DNA from: Artemisia argyi
Taxonomy: Eukaryota > Streptophyta > Magnoliopsida > Asterales > Asteraceae
DNA: 64,000 nucleotides
Direction: 5' to 3'
Assembly (NCBI GenBank): GCA_030686995.1
Contig: CM060704.1
Coordinates: forward strand, 116,042,042 to 116,106,041
The notes beneath the pieces were generated by a model that had not been told where the DNA came from, did not search any database, and saw only the letters and a program-made list of their open reading frames with translations. Shown piece by piece: positions 10,130 through 21,541 of the stretch; positions within the stretch are counted from its first letter, which is position 1, and the number at the start of each line of letters is the position of its first letter. Both the position numbers and the translations under genes were made by a program.

Positions 10130-12674
10130 AACTCCAAGGGGAGTAATAGGATGGTGTCTTGAGTCCTGGTTCACTTGTTCTAAGCTTGGTTCAAACTGTA
10201 AGCTATAATCTCACTTTTACATTTTCACTGTTCATGTGCTTAAGACTGCTTCTCTTGGGTTCTTTTGTGCTTATTTAGCATATGTTAGTAATATTGTTGA
10301 TTAATATCTAGTGGTTGTTCAATAAAATCCCTAATTGCTCATGTTTTCATTTCCACTGTCAATATTGCATAGTGTTGATTGATGGATTTTTGTTGTTATA
10401 AATGGTGTTTCTGTGTTAAGTTAAGGTCATTGCATGATATGGTAACTTTTGGAACTGGATTCAAGGTCTTAATCAGTGAAATGGTTTGAAAATCAAAATT
10501 CAGTCAACAATTAAGGAGTATTTGGTACTAAGGATTTCTCTGTGGTAAAGGTTGTTTGTGATTTTGTTCTTGTTTGATGTAGATCACATTAGGACCCTTT
10601 AACTCAGATTGACCTTTAAAATCAGTTACTCTTTGTTTGAAAGTCAAAATCTCACTTGATCACATCTTGTGAGATAACCGTGGGATTCATTGGATCCTTG
10701 ATCATTCACATCAGTTCAAAAGTTGCTTCTATAGCTTAATTTAGTCTTAATTTAGCTAATTACTTCTTTTTCAGTCAGTAGAATCAGATTAAACTTCATA
10801 TTAGTCAAACTAGATTAAGTTTCTCAAAAGTCAAATTTGTATGTCTCAGATTTTCCATTTCTTGCAAGAATTTTGTGGAATTTTGTGTTAGGTTTTAGAC
10901 TTTGAAATTTCTTGGGTTTATACTATCCCAGCTGAACTTGTGCATCCCATCTTTAGCTTATTTTTGCCATTTTTTCTAGTGGGGCCCACACTTGATCAAA
11001 CACACCTGTAGGGGAAGAATATCCCCTACTGCAGCAGCTCTGTCCCAACACCACCACTTTGGTGGTTCATCCTGGCCACCTCAGTGGGTCCCACAGGCCC
11101 AAATTGGGTTCTTTCAACCCCCCTCGTGGCCACCTTCCTATTTTGAGCAAGCTTGTGAGCTTATGCTCCCTGGGACCCACCTGAAATCATCCCTAAAGTC
11201 TGTCCCATTTTCAGTGTATAAATAAGAGAACCATGTGCTTAAATCTGGCTTATGGGCTAATCCTGTGAGCTTATTTGTTAGAATCTTACTTAATCATGTC
11301 CAAATAACTCTTTTGAATCAGAATCCACCCTTGTGGACCCTACATAAGCTCATTCAAGCGTATTTCTTGGCTTGGTCAAACAAAGTCAAACTGTCAAGCT
11401 TATAAGCACTTGTAGTGCTTATTTTTAAGCCCCACAAGTATTGTTTTCACAAAAGTCTTCCATTTTTAGTTGTAAATTAGTTTTCAAAAAGACAATTTCA
11501 GAAAAAACCAATTTAATTTCAAGTGATAGTTTCTATTTAATGTAATTTAACTTTTTAATTGTCCTTTTTAGATTTTTATTAAGTAACTTGCAATTTTATA
11601 TCTTTCTTAATTTCCTTTTATCTTTAAGTACTTTCAGTAACTTTTCCAAATTTTAAATATTGTCATTTGGTAATTATTAGATTTAATATTAGTTTTATTA
11701 ATTATTAATTAATATTTAAGTATTAATTAGCATAATTAATTTTTATAAAGTGACACCTAGTTTTTATAATTTTCCTAGCTTTTATATAAGATAAAACATT
11801 TTTAGGAATTTTTCTAGAATTTCTACTGTTCATTTTCTAATTTTTAGGATTAAATTAGTTTAAATGTTAATTAATTAATAATTAGAATAATAATTAGTAA
11901 AATAGTTTAAAAATACATAAAACCAACTTTTTATAATTTTTTAGGATTCCTGTAATGGTTAATTAGATTTACAATTTTTTCTATAATTTTCTAATCACTT
12001 TTAGTATTATTAGTAATTTAAAAATAGTTTAAATAGTTTAATTAATATAACTAGTAATTAATTAATATAAAATCCACAAAAAGACAAAAAGATATATTTT
12101 TAATTTTAAAATTAGTTTTTAGTTATTTTATAAGTTTAGAAATTTAATTTTCACTTTTCTAGTATTAGAATAATATTATATTGTATTTAAGTTATTTAAA
12201 TATTAATAATTAGTATTAAATAGTATTTAATTAATATTAAATAATTAATTAGTGTGAAAATTCATTTTTTTTTTCTAAAAATTTTCTTTCATCCTTAGGT
12301 TTGTAAAAAAGTCATTTTCACCCCCTGGGGGTTTTCAGATTTCAGTTTTCATTTTTTATTTTGTACGTTTACGTTATTTTAAATGTAAACGTACGCGTTT
12401 TTAGATTTTAAACGTTTTTAGGTATCTAACTTTCACGTAACCATCCATATAGATTATTTAAGCTATTTCCTTGTAGATTCCTTAGTTTAATCAATCACAA
12501 ACCCCTTTCTGTCCAAATTCACCCGATCACAAACTCGTTCTAATACAATTCACAGCTCGTCGGGACATAACCACCCGGGGAAACCCTATATTCCACGGAG
12601 ATTGATTCTAGGCAGTTTGACCATATTGACCACATCCGTGGTTGACTTTAGTTGACTGCTTTTGGGGCCAATCA
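10130..12674 (+). repeat. 5' LTR (3' two-thirds) of the pol-less element
   Basis: 10130-11945 matches 16939-18750 nearly base for base, and 12484-12660 matches 18755-18931. The end is set at CCAATCA, 5 bases before the PBS. It is AT-rich, with short open frames (for example 10992-11225) that are present in both copies and are not genes. The first ~1230 bp of the LTR are missing because of the copia insertion. Confidence 0.85.
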
Positions 12675-12679
12675 AATTT

Positions 12680-12697
12680 TGGCGCCGCTGCCGGGGA
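12680..12697 (+). other. primer-binding site, tRNA-Asp type
   Basis: TGGCGCCGCTGCCGGGGA closely fits the TGGCGCCGTTGCCGGGGA site used by plant Athila and Tat-type gypsy elements (3' end of tRNA-Asp). It lies 5 bases after the proposed LTR end. Confidence 0.8.
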
Positions 12698-12844
12698 GGT
12701 TGTGCGCGTTATTATAAACGGTTTTGCAGATTAGTGAATCTGGGTATACACTCTTTGTATATTTACCATCCTTGTTCATATTTTCTTATTATTATCATAT
12801 AAAAACAAAACAGTTCCTGAGAACATTTTAAGAATCAGTTTTCA

Positions 12845-13783
12845 ATGAACACAAAAAACCCAAAAATATTTTCTTTCTCATTTGTACAAAATGTTTTCCA
12901 AAAACTCCAAAAATATTCACCTTTACCCTCTCACATCTTTGATTCTTCATCCCTACCCATCTGTAAACCTTTGATTCTTTCTATGTCGTATCCACACCAT
13001 TGTGGTTGTCAATGGTGTGGTGGTCCTCATAATGGAGGGAATTGTCCCGGCTGTAGCATGGTAGAGTCAGGAGATGGGTCTGTCTATAACCAAGCTCCAT
13101 ATCCTTACCATGATACATCTGATTCATTCTACCAGCCACCACATCATGAGATACTGACATATCTGTGTGAGTTTTGTGGAGGTCCTCACCAAGGATTTGA
13201 GTGTCAAGCCAGAAACACGTTTGTCTATGAACAGTTTTCAGGAGACAATCAGAACTTTGATTATGACCAATACCCATGTGATTCACCAAATCTGCCACAA
13301 CAATCATTTTATTGTGACTACTGTGGAGGTCCACACTCTAGCTCGGATTGTCAAACAAGGAATCCATTTCCTTGTAACAATTACGACTATTCGTTTTTAG
13401 ACCCACCTCCACAATACCAAATAATCCAAGCAACTCGTCATGATACTGAGCAAGACCTTTTACTAAAGGCTCTTGAGATATTGAAAGAACTTAAGGAGGA
13501 GTTGGTTACTACATCGTTTCAAGACTCTCGTGAAAAATCTATGGCAGAATTACTTGCTGAAGAACGAGAGGCTAGAAACAAAAAGAGTATGGAGGAATTA
13601 CTTGTCGAAGAACAAGCAGCTATAACACGTGCCAAATTTCGTAAAGCTTCTCTTCTCGATTGTGATGATGATAGTGATAATGAAGATACCCTTGATATCC
13701 TTCAATTTTATAAGGGTTCGTCAGATTCATCATTTGTGATTCCTTCCATTGAAAATCATGGAGAAAATAATATGACAGAGTAA
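12845..13783 (+). CDS. retroelement ORF with three CX2CX3HX4C knuckles and a coiled coil
   Basis: The 312-residue protein begins 148 bases after the PBS. It has three evenly spaced zinc-knuckle-like motifs (about residues 55-67, 109-121 and 157-169): CQWCGGPHNGGNC, CEFCGGPHQGFEC and CDYCGGPHSSSDC. They follow CX2CX3HX4C, one residue shorter between C2 and H than the usual gag knuckle. Then comes a charged helix with two near-repeats (SMAELLAEEREARNKK and SMEELLVEEQAAITR) and an acidic tail. The role is inferred to be nucleocapsid-like RNA binding. The frame stops at 13781, but the same frame reopens at once (next entry), so the stop may be a nonsense mutation in a longer ORF. Confidence 0.72.
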   Translation: MNTKNPKIFSFSFVQNVFQKLQKYSPLPSHIFDSSSLPICKPLILSMSYPHHCGCQWCGGPHNGGNCPGCSMVESGDGSVYNQAPYPYHDTSDSFYQPPHHEILTYLCEFCGGPHQGFECQARNTFVYEQFSGDNQNFDYDQYPCDSPNLPQQSFYCDYCGGPHSSSDCQTRNPFPCNNYDYSFLDPPPQYQIIQATRHDTEQDLLLKALEILKELKEELVTTSFQDSREKSMAELLAEEREARNKKSMEELLVEEQAAITRAKFRKASLLDCDDDSDNEDTLDILQFYKGSSDSSFVIPSIENHGENNMTE

Positions 13784-14910
13784 TTACTAGTAGAAGATCA
13801 AATGGAACTCGTACAATCCATGAATGCTAGCTCCTCTCAACTCCCTCAGTCTGTTGTTATCACACCCGAAGTTCACACTCACTCTCTGAACATGGGGGAT
13901 GAGCATCTTAGCACTGTTCCTGAAAAGGAATCGGACGAATTCATAAAGTCTAGTGTTGAGAGCCTTGTCCCAATCCCAAGAGAGTCAAAGGGAACTTCTG
14001 ACCATGTGTGTGATTTACCTTCCCCTCTTGAGTGTCCAAAAGATCAATTTGAGACTTTCTCCGATTGTAGCGAAGATTGTGCATCGAGTATGTTGAGGCA
14101 TCAGTTCCACATTCTGATGCTGATCATCTTCTTGAGGAGTTCGCCGATGAACTCACTCACATCAATCCACTTCCAACGGGAAATGACGATGATCTCGTTG
14201 ACTTTGAAGCCGATCTTGGAGAAATTGAAAGTCTCCTATATAATGATCCACCACTCACTTCTTATCCTAACAGTCCAATTGAGAATGTTGATCACGTTGT
14301 TTCCGAAGCATTCAAAAATAATCTCACCAATCCTCTATTTGAATTCGAATATGAATTCACTTTGATTTATGAGAATCCACTCTTTGATACTCAGAACGAG
14401 GATAGTGATGAGTCTACTTCGGAACATGAGTTCACAGATTTACATCTTGTGATCGATTCTCTTCATGAGGAGTTCGCCGGTGAACTCACTCATATCATGA
14501 CTCCTCCGGAGTATGATAGCCCGGGAGGAGATGCACTCAATCATGAGGATTTGCAAATTCCCACCCTCCCTCCCGGGATGTTTTCAAACCCAATGAGCTT
14601 AACCCTTGAAATCCAAATTCAAGCAAATGAGCCTGATCTCGAGGAAGAAAATCTTATCATGATTTTCATCATGGTTTTCTTCCTTTTCTTCACCTACAGG
14701 GTGACCTCTCCTGTTCTTCACTCCTTCGGGAATGAAGACATTATCTTTGACCCCGGCATCACTTCTTATAGTTTATACTATTTAAAGCCAGGGTCTGTAT
14801 ATCTCATCGGAGTGGAACTTTCACGTGCTTCAAATGTTTGTCCAAACATCTTGAATGAAAGTCCGATGGAGATTGTTTCTTCCACATCTTGCTTCCCCAT
14901 GAACAAATGA
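13784..14910 (+). pseudogene. continuation of the pol-less element ORF, acidic, frameshifted
   Basis: The frame of the upstream ORF continues past its stop to about 14075 and then shifts; the second frame runs on to the stop at 14908. The product is very acidic (Asp, Glu, Ser rich) and repeats an LLEEFADELTHI / LHEEFAGELTHI block about 120 residues apart. A hydrophobic stretch (IMIFIMVFFLFFTYR) lies near 14655-14700. No enzyme motif was found. It was probably one ORF of about 690 codons with the preceding entry before a nonsense change and an indel. Confidence 0.6.
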
Positions 14911-15707
14911 ATTCGAGGTCGAGTCAAACTAGCGACTCGGTAAACAAAAACAGTAGCATGCTTATAGGGTTTTCACCCTAAGTGTGGGGGAGTTACCCCT
15001 GCTGTGGTTACCAATAAAGTGAAAAAAAACAAAAATGGTGTTTCACATTTAGCTTGTAATGTTGCCCTTTTACATTCAAAGAGTCGGCATAATAGCCGGG
15101 ACTTTGAATATTGAGGACAATATTCAATTCTAAGTGTGGGGGGTATTCTAGCGAATTTGATCACATTTTACATTCTAGTACCCCCGTTTTTGACCAAAAA
15201 TTTTAAAATTTTTTCACTAAAGTTCAAAATTTTTTGTGGTTATCAGTCCGCCATGTCTAAACGACAAAAGGATTGGCTAATCCAGGAGCAAACGGCTCTT
15301 GGTAAAGATATATCAAATCCGTTTACGGCTTACAATTTGCCCAAAATTGTATGGTATCTCAACTCGCCATATCCTAAAAAGTGAAAGAGTTGGCCAGCCC
15401 GCAAGATTATGGCTTGTGGTAAAGGCAGTGGAAAACCATAATTGGTAATCAGCTCACCAAGATGTTGACTATGTCCATCAAGAGTTGGCTAGTCCAGAAG
15501 CAAACGACTTCTGGTAAAGACAAATCAAATCCGTTTACAGCTGGTGGTTTGCTCAAAATCACATGGTTATCAGTGTACCATGGTTCTTACTTGAACTGAA
15601 ACATTTGGCTACTCCAGAAGTAATGGCTTTTGGTAAAGAGATTAAAATCCATTAAATTTTCAAAACAGTTTATTGCTAGGGACTAGCAATAGTTTAGTGT
15701 GGGGGAT
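14911..15707 (+). other. non-coding 3' internal region with three polypurine-like tracts and repeats
   Basis: TAAGTGTGGGGG-type tracts occur at 14979-14991, 15131-15143 and 15693-15706; the last abuts the 3' LTR and is the likely PPT. TTGAGGACAA occurs at about 15112, just before the second tract. Four copies of a ~37-base motif (TTGGCTA.TCCAG.AGCAA...TGGTAAAGA) begin near 15271, 15390, 15486 and 15606. A perfect hairpin ATTGCTAG-GGA-CTAGCAAT lies at 15672-15690. No credible protein is encoded. Confidence 0.7.
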
Positions 15708-18700
15708 TGATGAGTGCTCAAACACTCATCATTTTTGGTCAATCTGAACTGCAAAAACATTTAAAAACACTAAAAAAGGCATCAAAATACTGAAAATATT
15801 CCAAAATTGTGTTTTATATGTTTTAGATGCAAAATAAGTAAAAACAGATTAAAACCGTACAAAGTTTGCATAATTGGCAGTTTCAGTCCCCCAACTTTTA
15901 AAGTTTGGCAAAAATAGTCCCTAGAATTCAAAAATGTGGAATTTTATCAAAATAGGTCCTTGTACTATTTAGGATTGGCAAATTAAAACCTTTTTGATAA
16001 TTATGGGAAAATGGCAATTTTAGTCCCCAGGGTTTGGAAATTTACAAAAATAGTCCTTGGGTGTTTATTTGTGAAAAAATACATTTCGGGTCCTTGGGTT
16101 ATTGAAGTTGGCAACTTTGGTCCTTGTGATAAACTTTGGAGGAATGTCACGTTTAGTCCCTAGATTTTCAGAATTTGCAAATATGGTCCTTGTGATTATT
16201 TCTTAACAAACGGACCCTTGTTATTTCTATAAACCTAATCCAAACACAAACCCAACAAACCCCTCCCTGGCCCAACTCACCAAAGCCCAACCCTTCACCC
16301 CGTTTAATATTAAACACCCCCAGGTCAAACACAGGGTCAAACCAAGACCCTGACCACTGTTCACCCATCCCTTCCCCACAAATCCTGCTTCCATGTCCCC
16401 CCTATATCCCCCCTCCTCACCACCTTTTTCCCACCAATTACTCACCTTCCCCCACTATTAACCTTACAACCCTCCCCCTCATTAATACCTCACCAAACCC
16501 CACTCAAACCTGCCAAGTTAGATTTTCCCGCCAAATCCACTTTGAACGGCCAAGATTAAATTGAAGCATCCAATGGCTCTAAAAAAAGTGGGAATGAAAG
16601 AGAAAGCTTCTCTGGTCCTTATAAGTCAAGAATAAAGAAGAGAAGAAGAAGTAGTGTAGTGTAGCTTAATTTAAACGTTTTAGTGTAATATCATTTTCCA
16701 TTTTGTAATTTTTAGTTTACAAAGCTTGTAATCAACTCTTCCAGTGTAATATTATTGTTTTTAATCATCAATTTCAGTCCCAATATAAGCTTTTTAAAGC
16801 TTTCAAAGAGTTGGAAACAGTTTAAGTTAAGAAACAGAAAAATTCTCAAAAATAGTTGAAAAATAAGCTTAAATTCAAAAGTTAGTTGCAAGATTGAAGA
16901 GGCTGTGGAATATGGTTGCTTATGGACTGCTATGGGTTTAGAACTCCAAGGGGAGTAATAGGATGGTGTCTTGAGTCCTGTTTCACTTGTTCTAAGCTTG
17001 GTTCAAACTGTAACCTATAATCTCACTTTTACATTTTCACTGTTCATGTGCTTAAGACTGCTTCTCTTGGGTTCTTTTGTGCTTATTTAGCATATGTTAG
17101 TAATATTGTTGATTAATATCTAGTGGTTGTTCAATAAAATCTCTAATTGCTCATGTTTTCATTTCCACTGTCAATATTGCATAGTGTTGATTGATGGATT
17201 TTTGTTGTTATAAATGGTGTTTCTGTGTTAAGTTAAGGTCATTGCATGATATGGTAACTTTTGGAACTGGATTCAAGGTCTTAATCAGTGAAATGGTTTG
17301 AAAATCAAAATTCAGTCAACAATTAAGGAGTGTTTGGTACTAAGGATTTCTCTGTGGTAAAGGTTGTTTGTGATTTTGTTCTTGTTTGATGTAGATCACA
17401 TTAGGACCCTTTAACTCAGTTTGACCTTTAAAATCAGTTACTCTTTGTTTGAAAGTCAAAATCTCACTTGATCACATCTTATGAGTTAACTGTGGGATTC
17501 ATTGGATCCTTGATCATTCACATCAGTTCAAAAGTTGCTTCTATAGCTTAATTTAGTCTTAATTTAGCTAATTACTTCTTTTTCAGTCAGTAGAATCAGA
17601 TTAAACTTCATATTAGTCAAACTAGGTTAAGTTTCTCAAAAGTCAAATTTGTATGTCTCAGATTTTCCATTTCTTGCAAGAATTTTGTGGAATTTTGTGT
17701 TAGGTTTTAGACTTTGAAATTTCTTGGGTGTATACTATCCCAGCTGAACTTGTGAATCCCATCTTTAGCTTATTTTTGCCATTTTTTCTAGTGGGGCCCA
17801 CACTTGATCAAACACACCTGCAGGGGAAGAATATCCCCTGCTGCAGCAGCTCTGTCCCAACACCACCACTTTGGTGGTTCATCCTGGCCACCTCAGTGGG
17901 TCCCACAGGCCCAAATTGGGTTCTTTCAACCCCCGTCGTGGCCACCTTCCTATTTTGAGCATGCTTGTGAGCTTATGCTCCCTAGGACCCACCTGAAATC
18001 ATCCCTAAAGTCTGTCCCATTTTCAGTGTATAAATAAGAGAACCATGTGCTTAAATCTGGCTTATGGGCTTATCCTGTGAGCTTATTTGTTAGAATCTTA
18101 CTTAATCATGTCCAAACAACTCTTTTGAATCAGAATCCACCCTTGTGGACCCCACATAAGCTCATTCAAGCTTATTTCTTGGCTTGGTCAAACAAAGTCA
18201 AACTGTCAAGCTTATAAGCACTTGTAGTGCTTATTTTTAAGCCCCACAAGTATTGTTTTCACAAAAGTCTTCCATTTTTAGTTGTAAATTAGTTTTCAAA
18301 AAGAAAATTTCAGAAAAAACCAATTTAATTTCAAGTGATAGTTTCTATTTAATGTAATTTAACTTTTTAATTGTCCTTTTTAGATTTTTATTAAGTAACT
18401 TGCAATTTTATATCTTCTTAATTTCCTTTTATCTTTAAGTACTTTCAGTAACTTTTCCAAATTTTAAATATTGTCATTTGGTAATTATTAGATTTAATAT
18501 TAGTTTTATTAATTATTAATTAATATTTAAGTATTAAATAGCATAATTAATTTTTATAAAGTGACACCTAGTTTTTATAATTTTCCTAGCTTTTATATAA
18601 GATAAAACATTTTTAGGAATTTTTCTAGAATTTCTACTGTTCATTTTCTAATTTTTAGGATTTAATTAGTTTAATTGTTAATTAATTAATAATTAGAATA

Positions 18701-18943
18701 ATAATTAGTAAAATAGTTTAAAAATACATAAAACCAACTTTTTATAATTTTTTAGTTTAATCAATCACAAACCCCTTTCTGTCCAAATTCACCCGATCAC
18801 AAACCCGTTCTAATACAATCCACACTTCGTCGGGACATAACGACCCGGGGAAAACCTATATTCCACGGAGATTGATTCTAGGCAATTTGACCATATTGAC
18901 CACATCCGTGGTTGACTTTAGTTGACTGCTTTTGCCTTAATCA
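15708..18943 (+). repeat. 3' LTR of the pol-less element (about 3.2 kb)
   Basis: It starts TGATGAGTGCTC directly after the PPT and ends near 18943 (TTAATCA). Its first bases form a perfect hairpin GATGAGTG-CTCAAA-CACTCATC at 15709-15730. 16939-18931 repeats the 5' LTR, but about 540 bp present in the 5' copy (about 11945-12484) are absent here at about 18755, with TTAG shared at the break. A possible TATA (CTTATAAG) lies near 16620, upstream of an AAGAAGAGAAGAAG stretch. Confidence 0.75.
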
Positions 18944-20940
18944 ATAATAATACCAATAAAGATAATACTTGACATACCATAAGAAAGGGTGAACATCTTC
19001 ACAATTAAGCAAGATATATGTATGTGCTTCATGCTTCTTCGCATTTATCAATCTTCTTTTTGTTCCCGTATCAAATAATCAGCGAGATGCAACTTTGAAT
19101 ATGTTTAATTGAGAGTCTGTTGACTGTTCAATCATTACAAACTAAGGGTTCTAAAGCCAAATGATACCATGTTTCAGCACCCCAAACTATCCCAATATAT
19201 ATTATCGTCCGTCAAGATCAAATGAATATGCCTCATGTGAAATGTGAATACTAATCACAAGTTCAAACTCTAACTTGTTAAATCATCAAAAACTAAGGTT
19301 TTCATAGCCAAGTGGATAACATGTTACAGCACCCAAACTGTCCTAATGGGACTTCCTCAGTTCAAGGTTACATATAAAAGACACTTAACTCCTTTCACAA
19401 TATATTTGGTTGCCAAAGTTAGTCCCTTTTAGCCAAAAATAATACTAAGTAATGTATTAGAGTATAGAACTTACCACACAGAGGAGCATGATCCTTCATA
19501 ATCGCTATAATTATCATTTATCAATCAGACCTGCCACAATATCCTACATATTAGTTGCAATTAGCATTAATCATCAAGCACTTCCACAATTACCTTTACC
19601 AACCACGATCTATTCTCCTCGTATTAGTGACGTCTGAAAAACAAATCATCAAAGTGTGACTGAGTATAGAAAAAGATGGCTATACGAACCCTATGGCACA
19701 TATTACAAAGAAAACAGTTATTAGGAACTATGCCATTCATCCTCTACTTACATTATAATTGTAATAGTTAACCCACACCCTTCACATGAATGTGAGTGTC
19801 GTCTGTTCATCGTTCCTACAACAACAAAATGAAAAATAATATTAACAAATATTTGAACCTGAAAAAAAAATTAAAGCTATTATCTACACAAACTCAAATT
19901 CTCCTAGAGTCAAGATAATCCACAAGTTAAGAGCTGGTGCATTACTTTCAACTATTTGCATTTCTGTAAACCCGTGTCCAGCTAAAATGCTTCTTCTATT
20001 GCTGGACAAAGTAAAGTTGATTCAATACTTTTCCAATTGGCCCTGAAATTTAAATTCAACCAATTCCAATCATTTGAAACAATCAATCATTTTATACAAA
20101 ACTTACAACGCAAAAAGAAGAAAGAACGCCCAAATTACAACAAACTTATCAACATTCTCCACGAAAGAATATATTATTAATTATTCGAGTTCTAATCCAT
20201 TCATAGTCCTCTTCTTTTACAAACACCAACATTTCATAATTCTAATAAAATCACATCAATTATGTACATAGCTCATATAAAACTTTGAAAAAACTCAATT
20301 CTTACCCTTTGTGTACCATTTCCTGAGAACATGACACAAAAAACACATCAATCCTAGAATTAAGAACTTGTTGAGGAGCGTGCATAACCAGTCAAGAATA
20401 ATTGCGTGCCACGCGGATATTTCTTCCTTGAACATTTAACAAACAGTTTTTTGAATCACATATTTTTATATATAATATGAACACCAAAATTAAAATGACA
20501 CAATCATACAAATCAAAATGAATATTCAAATTAACAAAACCCCTAAAATGAATCATCATAACAAAACCCCTAATTTGAATCATCATGATGAAACCCCCCC
20601 AATGAGAATTGAGTATAAAAAAATTTAATAAAAACTAATTATTTACCTTAGTCGATTCAAGAATGTTGCTTCATGCCATTGGTACATATAATTTCAAACT
20701 GATGATATGGATCTTTAGATGGATCATGATTTTTGAATAAAAGATCTGTAAATATAAAAATTTTGATTTTATTCTTGAATAAAATCAATACTGGTGATGT
20801 ACAAACTTTTATGTAAAAATCATATCATGAACATGGAGGTTAAAGTGAAGAGATGATACAGAGAAAATTAGATAATTGAATGAATGTTTGTTGAGATTAT
20901 GCAGGAAAGTTGGCTTAAGTTTTGCCAGTTAGAGAAAATT
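18944..20940. other. intergenic, no gene seen
   Basis: No frame of this stretch resembles a known protein and no tRNA or other RNA gene was recognised. A degenerate duplicated block (AGCCAA.TG.ATA.CATGTT.CAGCACCC type) occurs at about 19150-19200 and 19300-19350. The sequence is AT-rich, with the look of non-coding DNA between the retroelement block and the kinase gene. Confidence 0.6.
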
Positions 20941-20945
20941 GTGAA

Positions 20946-20977
20946 ACGTGGCATTATGACGTCAATATATGACGTCA
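20946..20977 (+). promoter_or_regulatory. bZIP-type cluster: ACGTGGC plus two TGACGTCA palindromes
   Basis: ACGTGGC (ABRE core, 20946-20952) is followed by perfect TGACGTCA palindromes at 20957-20964 and 20970-20977, 13 bp apart start to start. Such sites bind TGA and other bZIP factors. They lie about 570 bp upstream of the kinase gene ATG. Role in that gene is inferred from position only. Confidence 0.55.
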
Positions 20978-21449
20978 GAAGTGGAGCTTATGGCATTCAA
21001 AAAACTTTTCATTTATTATATATAAAGATGTCTTCTTCTTTTCACACAATAACCTTTTCCCACAATAGCAGATTCATTAAAAAGAAGTGACTCTTTGGTT
21101 CACTTTCTTTACGAATTTCTTTAGATTCCCTCATCAAACAAACATAAAATAATTCAGAACAAATATCATACTTAAATTGACTCCATCACAACATGTATCA
21201 GCCTAATTTCTCGTTTTGATACAATAAGAATGCATTAAAAAAGAAAAGAAAAAGATACATAAGTAATTTTAAATTTACATAAGTAAAAACCCCATAAAAT
21301 CATCACAAAATAAGTAAGTAGTTAAAACTTAAAATCTCAAATATCATAAATTAAGGCATCCTTCTCACCTTACCATAAACATAAATATATCCATTCAACT
21401 CTACTACTAGTACTATTTACCAAAAACCTTTTATTAATATTTTATCCAA

Positions 21450-21457
21450 TATATAAA
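21450..21457 (+). promoter_or_regulatory. probable TATA box of the kinase gene
   Basis: TATATAAA, with a CCAAT-like string just before it, lies 85 bp upstream of the ATG at 21542. A CT-rich stretch (TTCCTTCCTTCCTTTC near 21495) between them fits a 5' leader. Confidence 0.55.
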
Positions 21458-21541
21458 ACCATCGTCCTCATCTCTGAAAACATTTTAGGGTTCTTCCTTC
21501 CTTCCTTTCATTAGCCGTAAAATCAAATTTTTATAAAAAAA

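Larger units (their letters stand above)
10130..18943 (+). mobile_element. pol-less (non-autonomous) LTR retrotransposon, Tat/Athila-like signatures
   Basis: The 3' part of the 5' LTR (10130-12674), an internal region of 3033 bp, and the 3' LTR (15708-18943) form one plus-strand element. The first base of its LTR is known only from the 3' copy, because the copia insertion has pushed the start of the 5' copy off the window. A tRNA-Asp-type PBS at 12680, a purine-rich tract before 15708, and one knuckle-bearing ORF are present. No protease, RT or integrase was seen. It must depend on enzymes of a related element. Confidence 0.82.

Noticed and set aside
10992..11225. 77-codon open frame, repeated at 17804-18037
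   Set aside because: The repetition is explained by the two LTR copies; the frame has no recognisable protein features.
16168..16445. Gly/Trp-rich minus-strand frames
   Set aside because: They arise from a C-rich stretch (ACCCC, CCCTCC) in the LTR; composition is not protein-like and two frames overlap.
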